A stretch of DNA of 54,427 nucleotides, taken from contig NZ_MWLN01000216.1 of assembly GCF_002198655.1 (NCBI RefSeq), positions 1-54,427 of the forward strand, read 5' to 3'. The stretch's first letter is position 1; each line of letters opens with the position of its first letter. This document shows, piece by piece, positions 41,944-49,843 of this stretch. Source of the stretch: Kineosporia sp. A_224. GTDB taxonomy: Bacteria; Actinomycetota; Actinomycetes; Actinomycetales; Kineosporiaceae. The notes under the pieces are model-generated. The model ran no database searches. It was not told where the DNA came from and worked only from the letters and a program-made list of their open reading frames with translations. A program made the translations under genes and the position numbers.

Positions 41944-42269
41944 GCCGTCGCCCCGCGCAGCCGCAGCGCCGCGGTCGTCGACTCGGCGAGCCGGCGCAGC
42001 CGGGCGGCCTGCTCGGCGAGAACCGTTGCGCCGTCCGGGGTCAGCTCGTAGTACCGGCGCAGCCGGCCGTCGACGATCTCCTCGCGGGAGACGGCGACGT
42101 GGCCGTCGGAGAGCAGGCGGTCGAGGGCGCCGTAGAGGGTGCCCGGGCGCAGCCGGACCCGCCCGTCGGAGAGGTCCGCGACCTCGGTGATGAGGGCGTA
42201 GCCGTGCCGCGGGCCGCTCGACAGGGCCGTGAGCAGGTAGACCGTGGGGTCGCGCATCTCGGTGACCAT
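41940..42269 (-). CDS. PadR family transcriptional regulator
   Basis: 109 aa, the short PadR-s2 form. The winged helix is PTVYLLTALSSGPRHGYALITEVADLSDGRVRLRPGTLYGALDRLLSDGHVAV, with RRYYELTPDGATVLAEQAARL as wing and dimerisation helix. It starts at ATG 42269. The upstream sequence is AT-richer (ATATATCGGCTGACTGACTAT), where PadR operators usually lie. It is the first of three overlapping genes, whose products B and A are probably under its control. Confidence 0.9.
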   Translation of the reverse strand: MVTEMRDPTVYLLTALSSGPRHGYALITEVADLSDGRVRLRPGTLYGALDRLLSDGHVAVSREEIVDGRLRRYYELTPDGATVLAEQAARLRRLAESTTAALRLRGATA

Positions 42270-42326
42270 GGCGGAACCATAGTCAGTCAGCCGATATATG
42301 TCACGCGCCGAGCCATAGGTGCCCGG

Positions 42327-43148
42327 TCAGGCCTTGCGGGCCACCCCGCCCAGGGCCGGGGACTTGGTGCGCGGGGCGTCCGGGTCGTCGTCCGGACGCC
42401 AGTCGTGGAGGGTGACGACGCCGGGCTCGACGAGCTCGAGACCGTCGAAGAACGCCGTGATCTCCTCGCGGGTGCGGCGCTTCATCGAGGTCGCGACCTT
42501 CTCGTTGTACTGCGCCGTCGCCCGGTTCGCGACGCCGCTCTCGTCGACCGCCGGGTGCGAGACGACGAGGTAGCTGCCCGCGGGGAGCTCGGCGAGCATC
42601 GAGCGGACGACCGCGTACGGGTCCTCCTCGTCCGCGATGAACTGCAGCGTCATGAGGATGATCAGTGCGACCGGCTCGGAGTAGTCGAGCGTGCGGGCGG
42701 CCTCGCGCATGATGTTCGCGGGGTCGCGCATGTCGGCGTGCACGTAGTCGACCGTGCCGGGCTCACCCGTGAGCAGCGCGTGCGCGTGGACGTTGACGAT
42801 CGGGTCGTTGTCGACGTAGACGACCTTCGTGCCGGGCTGTGCGGCCTGGGCCACCTCGTGGACGTTGTCCGCGGACGGCAGCCCGGTGCCGACGTCGAGG
42901 ATCTGCCGGATGCCGGCCTCGCCGACGAGGAACCGCACGACCCGCTTGAGGAAGGCCCGGTTGCTCCGCACGCCCTCGACGATGCCGGGGTTGAGGGCGA
43001 TGACCTTCTCCGCGGCCTCCTTGTCGGCCGGGTAGTTGTCCTTGCCGCCGAGCCAGTAGTCGTAGACCCGGGCCGGGTGCGCGACGGTGACGTCGATCGC
43101 CGGACGTGCCGTCTCAACCCCGCCGTGACCGGTTGGTTCAGCGTCCAT
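42327..43148 (-). CDS. SAM-dependent methyltransferase, DUF574 family
   Basis: 273 aa from ATG 43148 (MDAEPTGHGGVETARP); an in-frame start at 43202 adds 18 basic residues. The family pattern is clear: HPARVYDYWLGGKDNYPADKEAAEKVIALNPGI, then the SAM-binding ILDVGTGLPSADNVHEVAQ, VVYVDNDPIVNVHA and YVHADMRDPANIMREAA. DUF574 (S-adenosyl methyltransferase) is expanded in actinomycetes; substrates are mostly unknown. It is isolated, and read away from the ECF region. Confidence 0.9.
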   Translation of the reverse strand: MDAEPTGHGGVETARPAIDVTVAHPARVYDYWLGGKDNYPADKEAAEKVIALNPGIVEGVRSNRAFLKRVVRFLVGEAGIRQILDVGTGLPSADNVHEVAQAAQPGTKVVYVDNDPIVNVHAHALLTGEPGTVDYVHADMRDPANIMREAARTLDYSEPVALIILMTLQFIADEEDPYAVVRSMLAELPAGSYLVVSHPAVDESGVANRATAQYNEKVATSMKRRTREEITAFFDGLELVEPGVVTLHDWRPDDDPDAPRTKSPALGGVARKA

Positions 43149-43565
43149 GGGGACCGTCCCGTTTCGTCTCGAATGAACCCTCGACGTGGCGAGCATAGCC
43201 ATGCCGTCTTTGGCGGAGGAAGCCTGCCGCGGTCACAGGTCGATACCACTGTCAGTGCCGGATCAAGCGCTCTCGGTCATGACAACGGACCGTGTTCGTG
43301 GCACTGCGTGAAGATACGGGCCTGATGGGCGCGCAGAGTCACCGTGCGAGCGCGGCCGCCGTGGCGTCGTCCGCCGGCTAGAAGGTCTCGACGACGAGCT
43401 CGGAGACGGTGCGCCGTCCATGACGTCTCAGGTCACGCGGCACGTGCGGGTGCCCCATGCTCGCCTCCTGGCCGCAGATGGAAACCTTGCACTGTCGAGA
43501 AGACGGCAGCGGCTCCGCTCTACGAAGGAGCCCGACCGACGGGCCGCGCGAACGAGGAGGCCGCC
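43149..43565. other. Intergenic region between methyltransferase and DGPF gene
   Basis: 417 nt with a divergent promoter for the methyltransferase and one for the DGPF-sigma pair. It contains the short minus-strand frame at 43378-43458 and otherwise no supported gene. The mixed codon pattern suggests gene decay. Confidence 0.4.
43378..43458 (-). CDS. 26-codon frame with strong ribosome binding site, possible remnant
   Basis: On the minus strand AGGAGG lies 5 nt before ATG 43458, and the frame (MGHPHVPRDLRRHGRR...) ends at TAG 43378. The frame continues sensibly beyond the amber stop (PADDATAAALAR) to a TGA near 43336. This suggests either a tiny leader-type gene or the start of a decayed gene. 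No family is known. Weak support beyond the ribosome binding site. Confidence 0.3.
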   Translation of the reverse strand: MGHPHVPRDLRRHGRRTVSELVVETF

Positions 43566-43957
43566 ATGCCGAAGTATCTGTTGCTCAAGCACTACCGCGG
43601 GGGACCGGAGCTGCCGCACCCGGTGCCGCCCATGGACCAGTGGGCCCCGGAGGACGTCGAGGCCCACATGGCGTTCCTCCGGCACGTGGGCGAGATGCTG
43701 GAGGCGAACGGCGAGTACGTCGACGCGCAGGCGCTGACCCCCGCCCGCACCTGGGTCCGGTACGCGGGCCGGACGCCGCCCCCGTCACCACCGACGGGCC
43801 GTTCCCCGAGACCAGTGACCTCGTGGCCGGCTGGTACATGATCGACGTCGAGTCCCACGAGCGTGCCCTGGAGGTCGCCGCGTACGTCTCCTCCGAGCCC
43901 GGACCCGGTGGGGAGCCGATGTACGAGTGGATCGACGTCCGCGAGGTGATGTCCTGA
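43566..43957 (+). pseudogene. YCII/DGPF-domain protein, frameshifted
   Basis: ATG 43566 (GAGGAGG upstream) reads MPKYLLLKHYRGGPE... to TWVRYAG, the first half of a DGPF/YCII-related protein. Near 43768 the frame is lost. The remainder, PVTTDGPFPETSDLVAGWYMID...MYEWIDVREVMS, continues in the next frame to 43957. One missing base in the GGGCC run would restore a 130-aa protein of normal size. The DGPF motif itself lies just after the break. The gene precedes an ECF42-type sigma factor by 21 nt, the standard partnership. Mutation or sequencing error cannot be told apart. Confidence 0.8.
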
Positions 43958-43978
43958 GCGCCGGGGGGCGGAGGCGCC

Positions 43979-45181
43979 GTGGCTGAACCGGAGGCGGCCC
44001 CCTGGGACGAGGACGCGCTGCGCGCCCTCGTCCCACGGGTGCTCGCCGCCCTCGTGCGCCGGGGCGAGGACTTCGACGCCGCCGAGGACGCGCTGCAGGA
44101 GGCGCTCGTGGAGGCGCTGCGCACCTGGCCGGGGCACCCTCCGCGCGATCCGCGCGGCTGGCTGACCACGGTGGCGACGCGGAGGCTCGTGGACGCCCGT
44201 CGCAGCGAGGCGGCCCGGCACCGCCGGGAGCAGCAGACGAGCGAACCGCCGCCGTCCGCTGCGGAGGAGGGTGACGACACGCTGTTCCTGCTCTTCTGCT
44301 GCTGCCACCCCGCGCTCTCGCCGGCCTCCCAGGTGGCGCTGACGCTGCGCGCCGTCGGCGGCCTGACGACCCGCGAGATCGCCGACGCCTGCTACGTGCC
44401 CGAGGCGACGATGGCGCAGCGGATCAGCCGGGCGAAACGAGCCCTCCGCGGCCGGCCCCTGGACCGCGCAGGCGACCTCGCCGTCGTGCTGCGGGTGCTC
44501 TACCTGATCTACACCACGGGTCACTCGGGCCGGGTGGACCTCGCCACGGAGGCGATCCGGCTCGCCCGCCAGCTGACGCTGGCGACCGACGAACCGGAGG
44601 CCGCCGGGCTGCTCGCCCTCATGCTGCTCAACCACGCGCGCAGGCGCGCGCGGTTCGACACCCACGGCCGGCTCGTCACGCTGGACCGGCAGGACCGCTC
44701 CCTGTGGGACCGGCGCATGGCCGCCGAAGGGGTGCGGGTCCTGCAGACGGCCCTCGCACGACAGGACGCCGACCGCCCGCGCGGCAGGTACCAGGTCCAG
44801 GCGGCGATCGCGGCCCTCCACGACGACGCCGCCGGCGCCGCGGAGACCGACTGGCCGCAGATCCTCGCCTGGTACGACGACCTGGTCGCACTGACGGCCG
44901 ACCCGGTCACGCAGGACCCGGCAGCGGTGCTCGGACGGGCCGTGGCGGTCGGCCACGTCCTCGGCCCCGCCGCCGGCCTGCGCGAGACGGAACGGCTCCG
45001 GGACGTCATCGGCGAGAGGCATCGCTGGCACGCCACCCGCGGCTACCTCCTCGAGCGCCTGGGTGACCGGGTCGCCGCCGCCGCGGCCTACGCCGAGGCC
45101 GCGCGGCTGGCGACGAACGTGCCGGAGCGAGACCACCTGGTGCTCCGGGCCGCCGCCGTCCTCTCGTCGTCGATGACGTGA
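43979..45181 (+). CDS. ECF sigma factor of the ECF42 (SigJ-like) type
   Basis: 400 aa from GTG 43979 with GGAGGCG upstream. The sigma2 region is FDAAEDALQEALVEALRTWPGHPPRDPRGWLTTVATRRLVDARR and sigma4 is LTLRAVGGLTTREIADACYVPEATMAQRISRAKRAL. After sigma4 there is a C-terminal extension of about 220 residues with TPR-like helices (LLALMLLNHARRRARFD, YQVQAAIAALHDDA), the mark of ECF42. These sigma factors lack an anti-sigma partner and depend on the extension. The DGPF gene upstream, typically its target, is frameshifted here. Confidence 0.9.
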   Translation: MAEPEAAPWDEDALRALVPRVLAALVRRGEDFDAAEDALQEALVEALRTWPGHPPRDPRGWLTTVATRRLVDARRSEAARHRREQQTSEPPPSAAEEGDDTLFLLFCCCHPALSPASQVALTLRAVGGLTTREIADACYVPEATMAQRISRAKRALRGRPLDRAGDLAVVLRVLYLIYTTGHSGRVDLATEAIRLARQLTLATDEPEAAGLLALMLLNHARRRARFDTHGRLVTLDRQDRSLWDRRMAAEGVRVLQTALARQDADRPRGRYQVQAAIAALHDDAAGAAETDWPQILAWYDDLVALTADPVTQDPAAVLGRAVAVGHVLGPAAGLRETERLRDVIGERHRWHATRGYLLERLGDRVAAAAAYAEAARLATNVPERDHLVLRAAAVLSSSMT

Positions 45182-45208
45182 GAGGTCATGCGCCGCAACG
45201 GGTCTGCG

Positions 45209-45367
45209 TCAGGAGGCGAGCAGCCGGGACACCTCGGCGAGCTGGGTGGGCGTCAGGGGCCCGTGCGCGAGCGCCCCGGCGTCCGCCTCCGCCTGGGCGA
45301 CGGTGCGGACGCCGGGGATCGGCACCGTGACCGGGCTGCGGGCCCAGATCCAGGCCAGCCCGGGACG
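45209..45367 (-). pseudogene. Aldo/keto reductase, C-terminal remnant
   Basis: On the minus strand GLAWIWARSPVTVPIPG, followed by VRTVAQAEADAGALAHGPLTPTQLAEV and a TGA at 45209, is the conserved last ~50 residues of an aldo/keto reductase (NADPH-binding end). Nothing of the preceding ~270 residues, including the catalytic Tyr, exists. The homology stops at about 45365, where plus-strand MerR coding begins. This is a deletion scar; the fragment has no start of its own. Confidence 0.7.
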
Positions 45368-45402
45368 GCCTGAGCGTCGGCGAGGCGGCCCGCGAGGCCG
45401 GC

Positions 45403-45726
45403 GTGAGCATCGACACCCTGCGCTACTACGAGCGCGAGCACCTGCTGCGCACCGATCGGACGCCGAGCGGGCGCCGTCGCTACTCCCGGGGCGACCTCGA
45501 GTGGATCGCCGTCCTCACGTGCCTGCGCGAGACCGGGATGCCGATCCGGCGGATGCGCGACTTCGCGACCCTCGTCGGGGAGGACGACGACGCGACGATC
45601 GGCGCCCGCATCGACCTGCTCGCCGAGCACCGCGAGGACGTCCTGCGCCGGATCCGCGAGCTCGAGGCGAACCTCGCGCACGTCGAGGGGAAGATCGCCT
45701 ACTACCGGGGGCGGTCGACCGGCTGA
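45403..45726 (+). CDS. MerR family regulator, N-terminally truncated
   Basis: From GTG 45403 the product is 107 aa (VSIDTLRYYEREHLLRTDRTPSGRRRYSRGDLEWIAVLTCLRETGMPI). The conserved helix-turn-helix start lies upstream in the same frame as LSVGEAAREAG (from CTG 45370), with no ATG, GTG or TTG before it. The first one to five codons of the normal gene seem lost at the junction with the aldo/keto reductase remnant. Begun at 45403 the protein lacks the first helix and would bind DNA poorly. The rest, including the coiled coil RIRELEANLAHVEGKIAYYRG, is intact. Confidence 0.7.
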   Translation: MSIDTLRYYEREHLLRTDRTPSGRRRYSRGDLEWIAVLTCLRETGMPIRRMRDFATLVGEDDDATIGARIDLLAEHREDVLRRIRELEANLAHVEGKIAYYRGRSTG

Positions 45727-45786
45727 CGGCCGCGGCCGGGCAACCATGTGCGGGGTCCAGACCCTTCTAGGGGGCAGGAGGTGGCC

Positions 45787-46314
45787 GTGGACGAGGGTCC
45801 GCCGGGGTTCCGCGAGTTCGTCGCGACGCGCTCGCCCGCGCTGCTGCGCCTCGCGTGGATGCTCACGCTCGACGCGGGCGCCGCGGAGGACCTCCTGCAG
45901 ACGGCGCTGGCCCGGACCTGGCCGCACTGGGACCGGGTCGCGGCGGGCCGGCCGGAGGCGTACGTCCGGCAGGTCATGGTGCGGACCGCCGGTGCGTGGC
46001 GGCACCGGCGCTGGCGCGGCGAGGTCCCCGCGGGGCGGCTGCCGGACGTCGCGGGCGGCGACCCGACGGGCGGCCACGACGACCGGGTGGTCCTCGTGCA
46101 GGCGCTCGCGGCCCTGCCGGCGGGGCAGCGGCAGGTCGTCGTCCTGCGCTACTACGCGGATCTGTCCGAGCAGGAGGTCGCCGGCCTCGTCGGCTGCTCG
46201 GTCGGCACGGTGAAGAGCCAGGCGTCCAAGGGGCTCACCCGCCTGCGCGCCGCCCTCGCCGGGCCGACGGCCCCGGTGCTCGCCGACGTCCTCGAGGAGG
46301 GCCGCCCGACATGA
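45787..46314 (+). CDS. Sigma-E-family ECF RNA polymerase sigma factor
   Basis: About 175 aa from GTG 45787 (VDEGPPGFREFVATRSP), with AGGAGG just upstream; GTG 45781 is possible. Sigma2 is SPALLRLAWMLTLDAGAAEDLLQTALARTWPHWDRV with YVRQVMVRTAGAWRHRRWRGE; sigma4 is LPAGQRQVVVLRYYADLSEQEVAGLVGCSVGTVKSQASKGLTRLR. This is the SigE-family (ECF of the SigL/SCO type) found throughout actinomycetes. Its stop overlaps the membrane protein gene that follows (ATGA), which may encode its regulator. Confidence 0.92.
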   Translation: MDEGPPGFREFVATRSPALLRLAWMLTLDAGAAEDLLQTALARTWPHWDRVAAGRPEAYVRQVMVRTAGAWRHRRWRGEVPAGRLPDVAGGDPTGGHDDRVVLVQALAALPAGQRQVVVLRYYADLSEQEVAGLVGCSVGTVKSQASKGLTRLRAALAGPTAPVLADVLEEGRPT

Positions 46315-47480
46315 CCGACGACCTGCCCCGGACGCGCGGGGAGCGGCCCGGCGCCGACCCGCTGGTCGCCCTGCTCCGGGCGCTGCCGCCGGACCTGCCC
46401 GACGTGCCCGACCGGTTCGAGCGGGTGCGCGCCGCCCGGGCCGGGCGCCGACGGCGGGCGGTCCTGCTCGCGGCCGCGGCGGTCGTCGCCGTCGTCGGTA
46501 CGGCCGGGGTGCTCGTCCGGGGCGCCGGGGCGCCGTCGTTCCTCGACCCGGGCCCTGCCGCCGCGACCGACGCGTCGACCTGCCCGCAGGTCTACGGGGC
46601 CGGCGGGGTCGACAGGGTCGACAGGGCCGGCGACCCGTGGGTGCCCGGGTCGCCGTCCGTGCCGGACGGCGGCGACCGGCTCGTGCCGCAGGCGGTGCCG
46701 CAGCGGGCGCTGCTCTGCCGGTACGCGCCGGCGGACGGCGCGGAGTTCAGGGCCGGGGCGCCGGCGTGGGCCGGGCCCGCGCTGGCCGGCTCCGTCGTGC
46801 TCGTGGGACCGCTCGACACCCTCGCGGGCGACCTCACGTGGCTGCCCGAGGAACGGCTCGGCGCCCCGCGTACGTGCACCGCCATCGGCGGCCCGACCAC
46901 CCGTTTCCTCCTCGGCCTGACCTACCCGGACGGCGTCGTCTGGGTGGCCGGCAACGAGGACCCGAACGGCTGCGACCAGAGCTGGAACGGCCGGTTCGCG
47001 ACGGGCACGAACCTCGGCCGCCAGCTCGCCGCGACGTTCGACGCGAAGACCTGGGTCGGCGGGCAGGCCTGGGCGGTCGACTACTCGGCCGAGGCCGGAC
47101 CGTGCTGGGCGCCGCGCTCGGGGCGGCTCGGCCAGGGCCGGGACCTGGTGCCCGCCGGCGCGACGTCGCTGCGGGTCTGCCGGCAGGACTTCGCCGGGAC
47201 CTCGGCGACCTGGACGAGCGTGGAGCCCGCCGACTACGGCCGCCTCCTCGCGCTGCTCGACGACCTGCGCACCTCGGAGTGGGACTCGTCGTGCAGCATG
47301 CTCGACCCGGACGCGCCGACACGGACGACCTACGAGCTGCGGTTCGACTACCCGGCAGGGCCCCCCGTCGTCGTCCGGGTGGACCCGACGTGCCGACCGG
47401 CGGTGATGTCCGGTGACCGCGAGGTGAACGACGCGGGCCCGCTCGTCCCGGAGATCGAGCGGCTGCTCGCGGCGGGCTGA
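46311..47480 (+). CDS. Membrane-anchored protein co-encoded with the ECF sigma factor
   Basis: 389 aa from ATG 46311. A cytoplasmic segment of about 48 residues (DPLVALLRALPPDLPDVPDRFERVRAARAGRRRR) precedes one membrane helix (AVLLAAAAVVAVVGTAGVLV), then a large extracytoplasmic domain with several Cys (STCPQVYG, LLCRYAP, TCTAIGG, NGCDQSW, GPCWAPR, RVCRQDF, SSCSMLD). These may form disulfides. The layout, inside helix and outside sensor-like domain, would suit an anti-sigma factor, but no zinc anti-sigma motif is present. It is translationally coupled to the sigma gene. Confidence 0.75.
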   Translation: MTDDLPRTRGERPGADPLVALLRALPPDLPDVPDRFERVRAARAGRRRRAVLLAAAAVVAVVGTAGVLVRGAGAPSFLDPGPAAATDASTCPQVYGAGGVDRVDRAGDPWVPGSPSVPDGGDRLVPQAVPQRALLCRYAPADGAEFRAGAPAWAGPALAGSVVLVGPLDTLAGDLTWLPEERLGAPRTCTAIGGPTTRFLLGLTYPDGVVWVAGNEDPNGCDQSWNGRFATGTNLGRQLAATFDAKTWVGGQAWAVDYSAEAGPCWAPRSGRLGQGRDLVPAGATSLRVCRQDFAGTSATWTSVEPADYGRLLALLDDLRTSEWDSSCSMLDPDAPTRTTYELRFDYPAGPPVVVRVDPTCRPAVMSGDREVNDAGPLVPEIERLLAAG

Positions 47481-47512
47481 TCGGCGGGCTGACCGGCCCG
47501 TACGCTCGACGC

Positions 47513-48178
47513 GTGCAGCCCCCTCCCACCGGCCCGGTCGTCGGCTTCGACCTCGACATGACGCTCGTCGACTCCGCGAGCGGGATCGTCGCGACGATCA
47601 CCGCCGCGTGCGCCGAGGTCGGGGTGAGCGTCGACCCGGAGGCCGCACGGCGGTTCATCGGGGTGCCGCTCGAGGACACGCTGCGGGTCATCGCGCCGGA
47701 CGTCGACCCGGTCGCCACCGCGGACCGGTACCGCGCGCTGTACCCGGTCACCGGGATCCCGCCGATCACGCTGCTGCCGGGGGCGGCGGAGGCTTTCGAG
47801 GCGGTCCACGCGCTCGGCGGGCGGGTGCTCGTCGTCTCGGCGAAGGTCGAGCACGCGGTGCGGCGGGTCCTCGAGCACGTCGGGCTCGACGCCGGGGTGC
47901 TCGCGCCCGACCTCGTCGTCGGCGGGCTCTACGCGGCGGCGAAGGGCGTCCGGCTGGCGACCGAGCACGCCGACGTCTACGTCGGCGACCACCCCGGCGA
48001 CGTCGAGGCGGCGCAGGTGGCCGGGGCGGTCTCGGTGGCCGTCGCGACCGGCCCCCACCCCGCCGCCGACCTCGCCGCGGCCGGGGCGGACGTCGTCCTG
48101 CCGGACCTCACCGGGTTCCCGGCGTGGCTGCGAACCTGGGCGGAGGACGCGGCGCAGCGGACCGAGCGGGCGGGCTGA
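47513..48178 (+). CDS. HAD family hydrolase
   Basis: 221 aa starting at GTG 47513. Motif I is VVGFDLDMTLVDSASG (the nucleophile Asp and general acid Asp), motif II VLVVSAKVEHAVRRVL (Ser), motif III the Lys in AAAKGVRLA, and motif IV DVYVGDHPGDVEAA. A helical cap lies between motifs I and II (C1 type). This resembles phosphoglycolate phosphatase/beta-phosphoglucomutase-like enzymes; the substrate is unknown. Note Met in place of the more common Gly of DxDGTL. Confidence 0.88.
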   Translation: MQPPPTGPVVGFDLDMTLVDSASGIVATITAACAEVGVSVDPEAARRFIGVPLEDTLRVIAPDVDPVATADRYRALYPVTGIPPITLLPGAAEAFEAVHALGGRVLVVSAKVEHAVRRVLEHVGLDAGVLAPDLVVGGLYAAAKGVRLATEHADVYVGDHPGDVEAAQVAGAVSVAVATGPHPAADLAAAGADVVLPDLTGFPAWLRTWAEDAAQRTERAG

Positions 48179-48212
48179 GCCCGCCGGACCGCGGGCGGAC
48201 CCGCACGGCCGG

Positions 48213-48437
48213 TCAGTCGCGGCGGTGGGCGCGGGCCTGGACGACGAGGCCGGAGAACGAGATCGCGAAGCCGATCGGGCTGAGCAGCGCGAGCCCGACG
48301 AGCCACAGCGGCGCGTCACCCGTGCGCGCGAAGAACACCATGACGAGCGCGAGCACGAGGATCCCGACGAGGAACACGATGCCGCCGCCCATGACGAGGC
48401 GGTCGGCGAGGGTGCGCTGCGGCGGCGTCGACGTCAC
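48213..48437 (-). CDS. Small two-span membrane protein
   Basis: 74 aa from GTG 48437 (VTSTPPQRTLADRLVMGGGI). Two hydrophobic helices, GGIVFLVGILVLALVMVFFA and LWLVGLALLSPIGFAISFSGLVV, then a basic end RAHRRD. It may be related to DUF2530-type proteins by size and layout, but the sequence match is weak. It is convergent with the HAD gene and divergent from the lipoprotein gene at 48552. Confidence 0.6.
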   Translation of the reverse strand: MTSTPPQRTLADRLVMGGGIVFLVGILVLALVMVFFARTGDAPLWLVGLALLSPIGFAISFSGLVVQARAHRRD

Positions 48438-48551
48438 GCGCCCAGGGTACGACGTGGCGGGGGAGCGGCCCTTCGTGAACCTTCCCGGCTCCGGGACACT
48501 CCTACCCTGCAGCCGGTACCCGTCAGGGGTACCCGTCACGAAGGTCGTGCG

Positions 48552-49238
48552 ATGTCGGTCCCCGGTCCCCGCCCCCGCAGTGCCGCCCGCCCCGCCGGCG
48601 TCGTCCGCCGCCGGCTGGCGCCGGTCGTCGCGGCCGCGGCGCTGACGGTCCTGCTGTCGGCCTGCGCCGACGAGGTCGTCTTCCGGCCGCTCACCGAGGA
48701 CCCGTCGGCCACCACGGCCGCCGGCGCCGGGACGTCGTCCGCGTCCGGTCCGTCGTCCGGTCCGTCGCCCTCGTCGTCACGCTCGGAGGTCCGCTTCGCC
48801 GACGGCGCCGTGACGCTGTCCGTGGGCCGGGTCGCCGCCACCACGACGTCGCAGAAGGACGTCGCCGCGGCGTGGCGCCGGTACTGGGAGGTGCGGATCC
48901 GGGCGTACGCCGAGCCCGGGACAGACGTCGTCCAGGCCCAGGACCTCGCATCGGGCGAGGCGCTCGACGAGGTCCTCGCTGTCGCCGCCCAGTTCCGGCA
49001 GAGCGGGCAGCACCTCGAGGGCACGATGGCGCTGCGGGTGCCCGCGGTCGAGGTCGACGGCGCGCAGGCCGAGGTCGTCGCCTGCGTGGCGTCGGACCTG
49101 CGGGTCGTCGACAGCGCCGGCACCGTCGTCGAGGACTCCTCGGCCGGGCTCCTGCCGCAGGTCACGACCTTCGCCCGGACCGACGGCGGGTGGCGCGCCA
49201 CCAAGGTCGTCGGCCGCTCCGACAGCCGCTGCGACTGA
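48552..49238 (+). CDS. Putative lipoprotein
   Basis: 228 aa from ATG 48552. An Arg-rich n-region (RPRSAARPAGVVRRR) and hydrophobic core lead to the lipobox LLSAC, so the mature protein starts at Cys39-Ala-Asp. A Ser/Gly/Pro/Thr linker follows (about 50-78). The remaining 150 residues form an alpha+beta domain: AAAWRRYWEVRIRAYAEPGTDV... with VVACVASDLRVVDSAGTVVEDSS and TFARTDGGWRATKVVG, typical of NTF2-like fold lipoproteins in actinomycetes. The function is unknown. Confidence 0.8.
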   Translation: MSVPGPRPRSAARPAGVVRRRLAPVVAAAALTVLLSACADEVVFRPLTEDPSATTAAGAGTSSASGPSSGPSPSSSRSEVRFADGAVTLSVGRVAATTTSQKDVAAAWRRYWEVRIRAYAEPGTDVVQAQDLASGEALDEVLAVAAQFRQSGQHLEGTMALRVPAVEVDGAQAEVVACVASDLRVVDSAGTVVEDSSAGLLPQVTTFARTDGGWRATKVVGRSDSRCD

Positions 49239-49369
49239 CCGGGCGCGGCCGGGACGAACCGGTGCCAACCGCCCTGCGAAACCCCTTGCGCCTGCCGATA
49301 GCCTTCTCGGGCACAACCGGTTGCCGGTGCGTGCTGCCGGCGAGGGATCTGCGTGATCGAGGGTGTGAC

Positions 49370-49750
49370 GTGCCTACAGGCAAGGTGAAGTGGTACGACG
49401 ACGACAAGGGCTTCGGCTTCCTTGCGAACGACGACGGCGGCGACGTCTTCGTCCACGCGTCGGCGCTGCCTGCGGGTGTGTCCCTCAAGCCGGGGGCCAA
49501 GGTCGAGTTCGGCGTCGCCGAGGGCAAGCGCGGGCTGCAGGCGCTGTCCGTGCGCGTGCTCGAGCCGGTGCCGTCGGTGGTCAAGGCGACCCGCAAGCCG
49601 CCGGAGGACATGGTTGTCATCGTCGAGGACCTCATCAAGCTCCTCGACGACCTCGGCAACGGGCTGCGCCGCGGTCGCTATCCGGACAAGTCGCACGCGT
49701 CGAAGGTCTCGGCGGTGCTCCGCGCGGTCGCGGGGGACCTCGAGGCCTGA
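49370..49750 (+). CDS. Cold-shock domain protein with C-terminal extension
   Basis: 126 aa from GTG 49370 (VPTGKVKWYDDDKGFGFLAND). The nucleic-acid motifs RNP1 (KGFGFL) and RNP2 (DVFVHAS) are intact. Unlike the ~67-aa CspA type, it has a conserved 60-residue tail (PEDMVVIVEDLIKLLDDLGNGLRRGRYPDKSHASKVSAVLRAVAGDL) that looks helical. This long form is known in Micrococcales. It binds single-stranded RNA/DNA and acts as a chaperone. A large palindromic repeat cluster lies just downstream. Confidence 0.92.
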   Translation: MPTGKVKWYDDDKGFGFLANDDGGDVFVHASALPAGVSLKPGAKVEFGVAEGKRGLQALSVRVLEPVPSVVKATRKPPEDMVVIVEDLIKLLDDLGNGLRRGRYPDKSHASKVSAVLRAVAGDLEA

Positions 49751-49843
49751 CCGGCGGGCTTCGGCGGGGTCGTTCGGCCGGGGCGTTCCGGCCGGCGACC
49801 CGGTCGAGGGCTGATGTCGACCGGGGCCACGTGCGTCCCCGAA

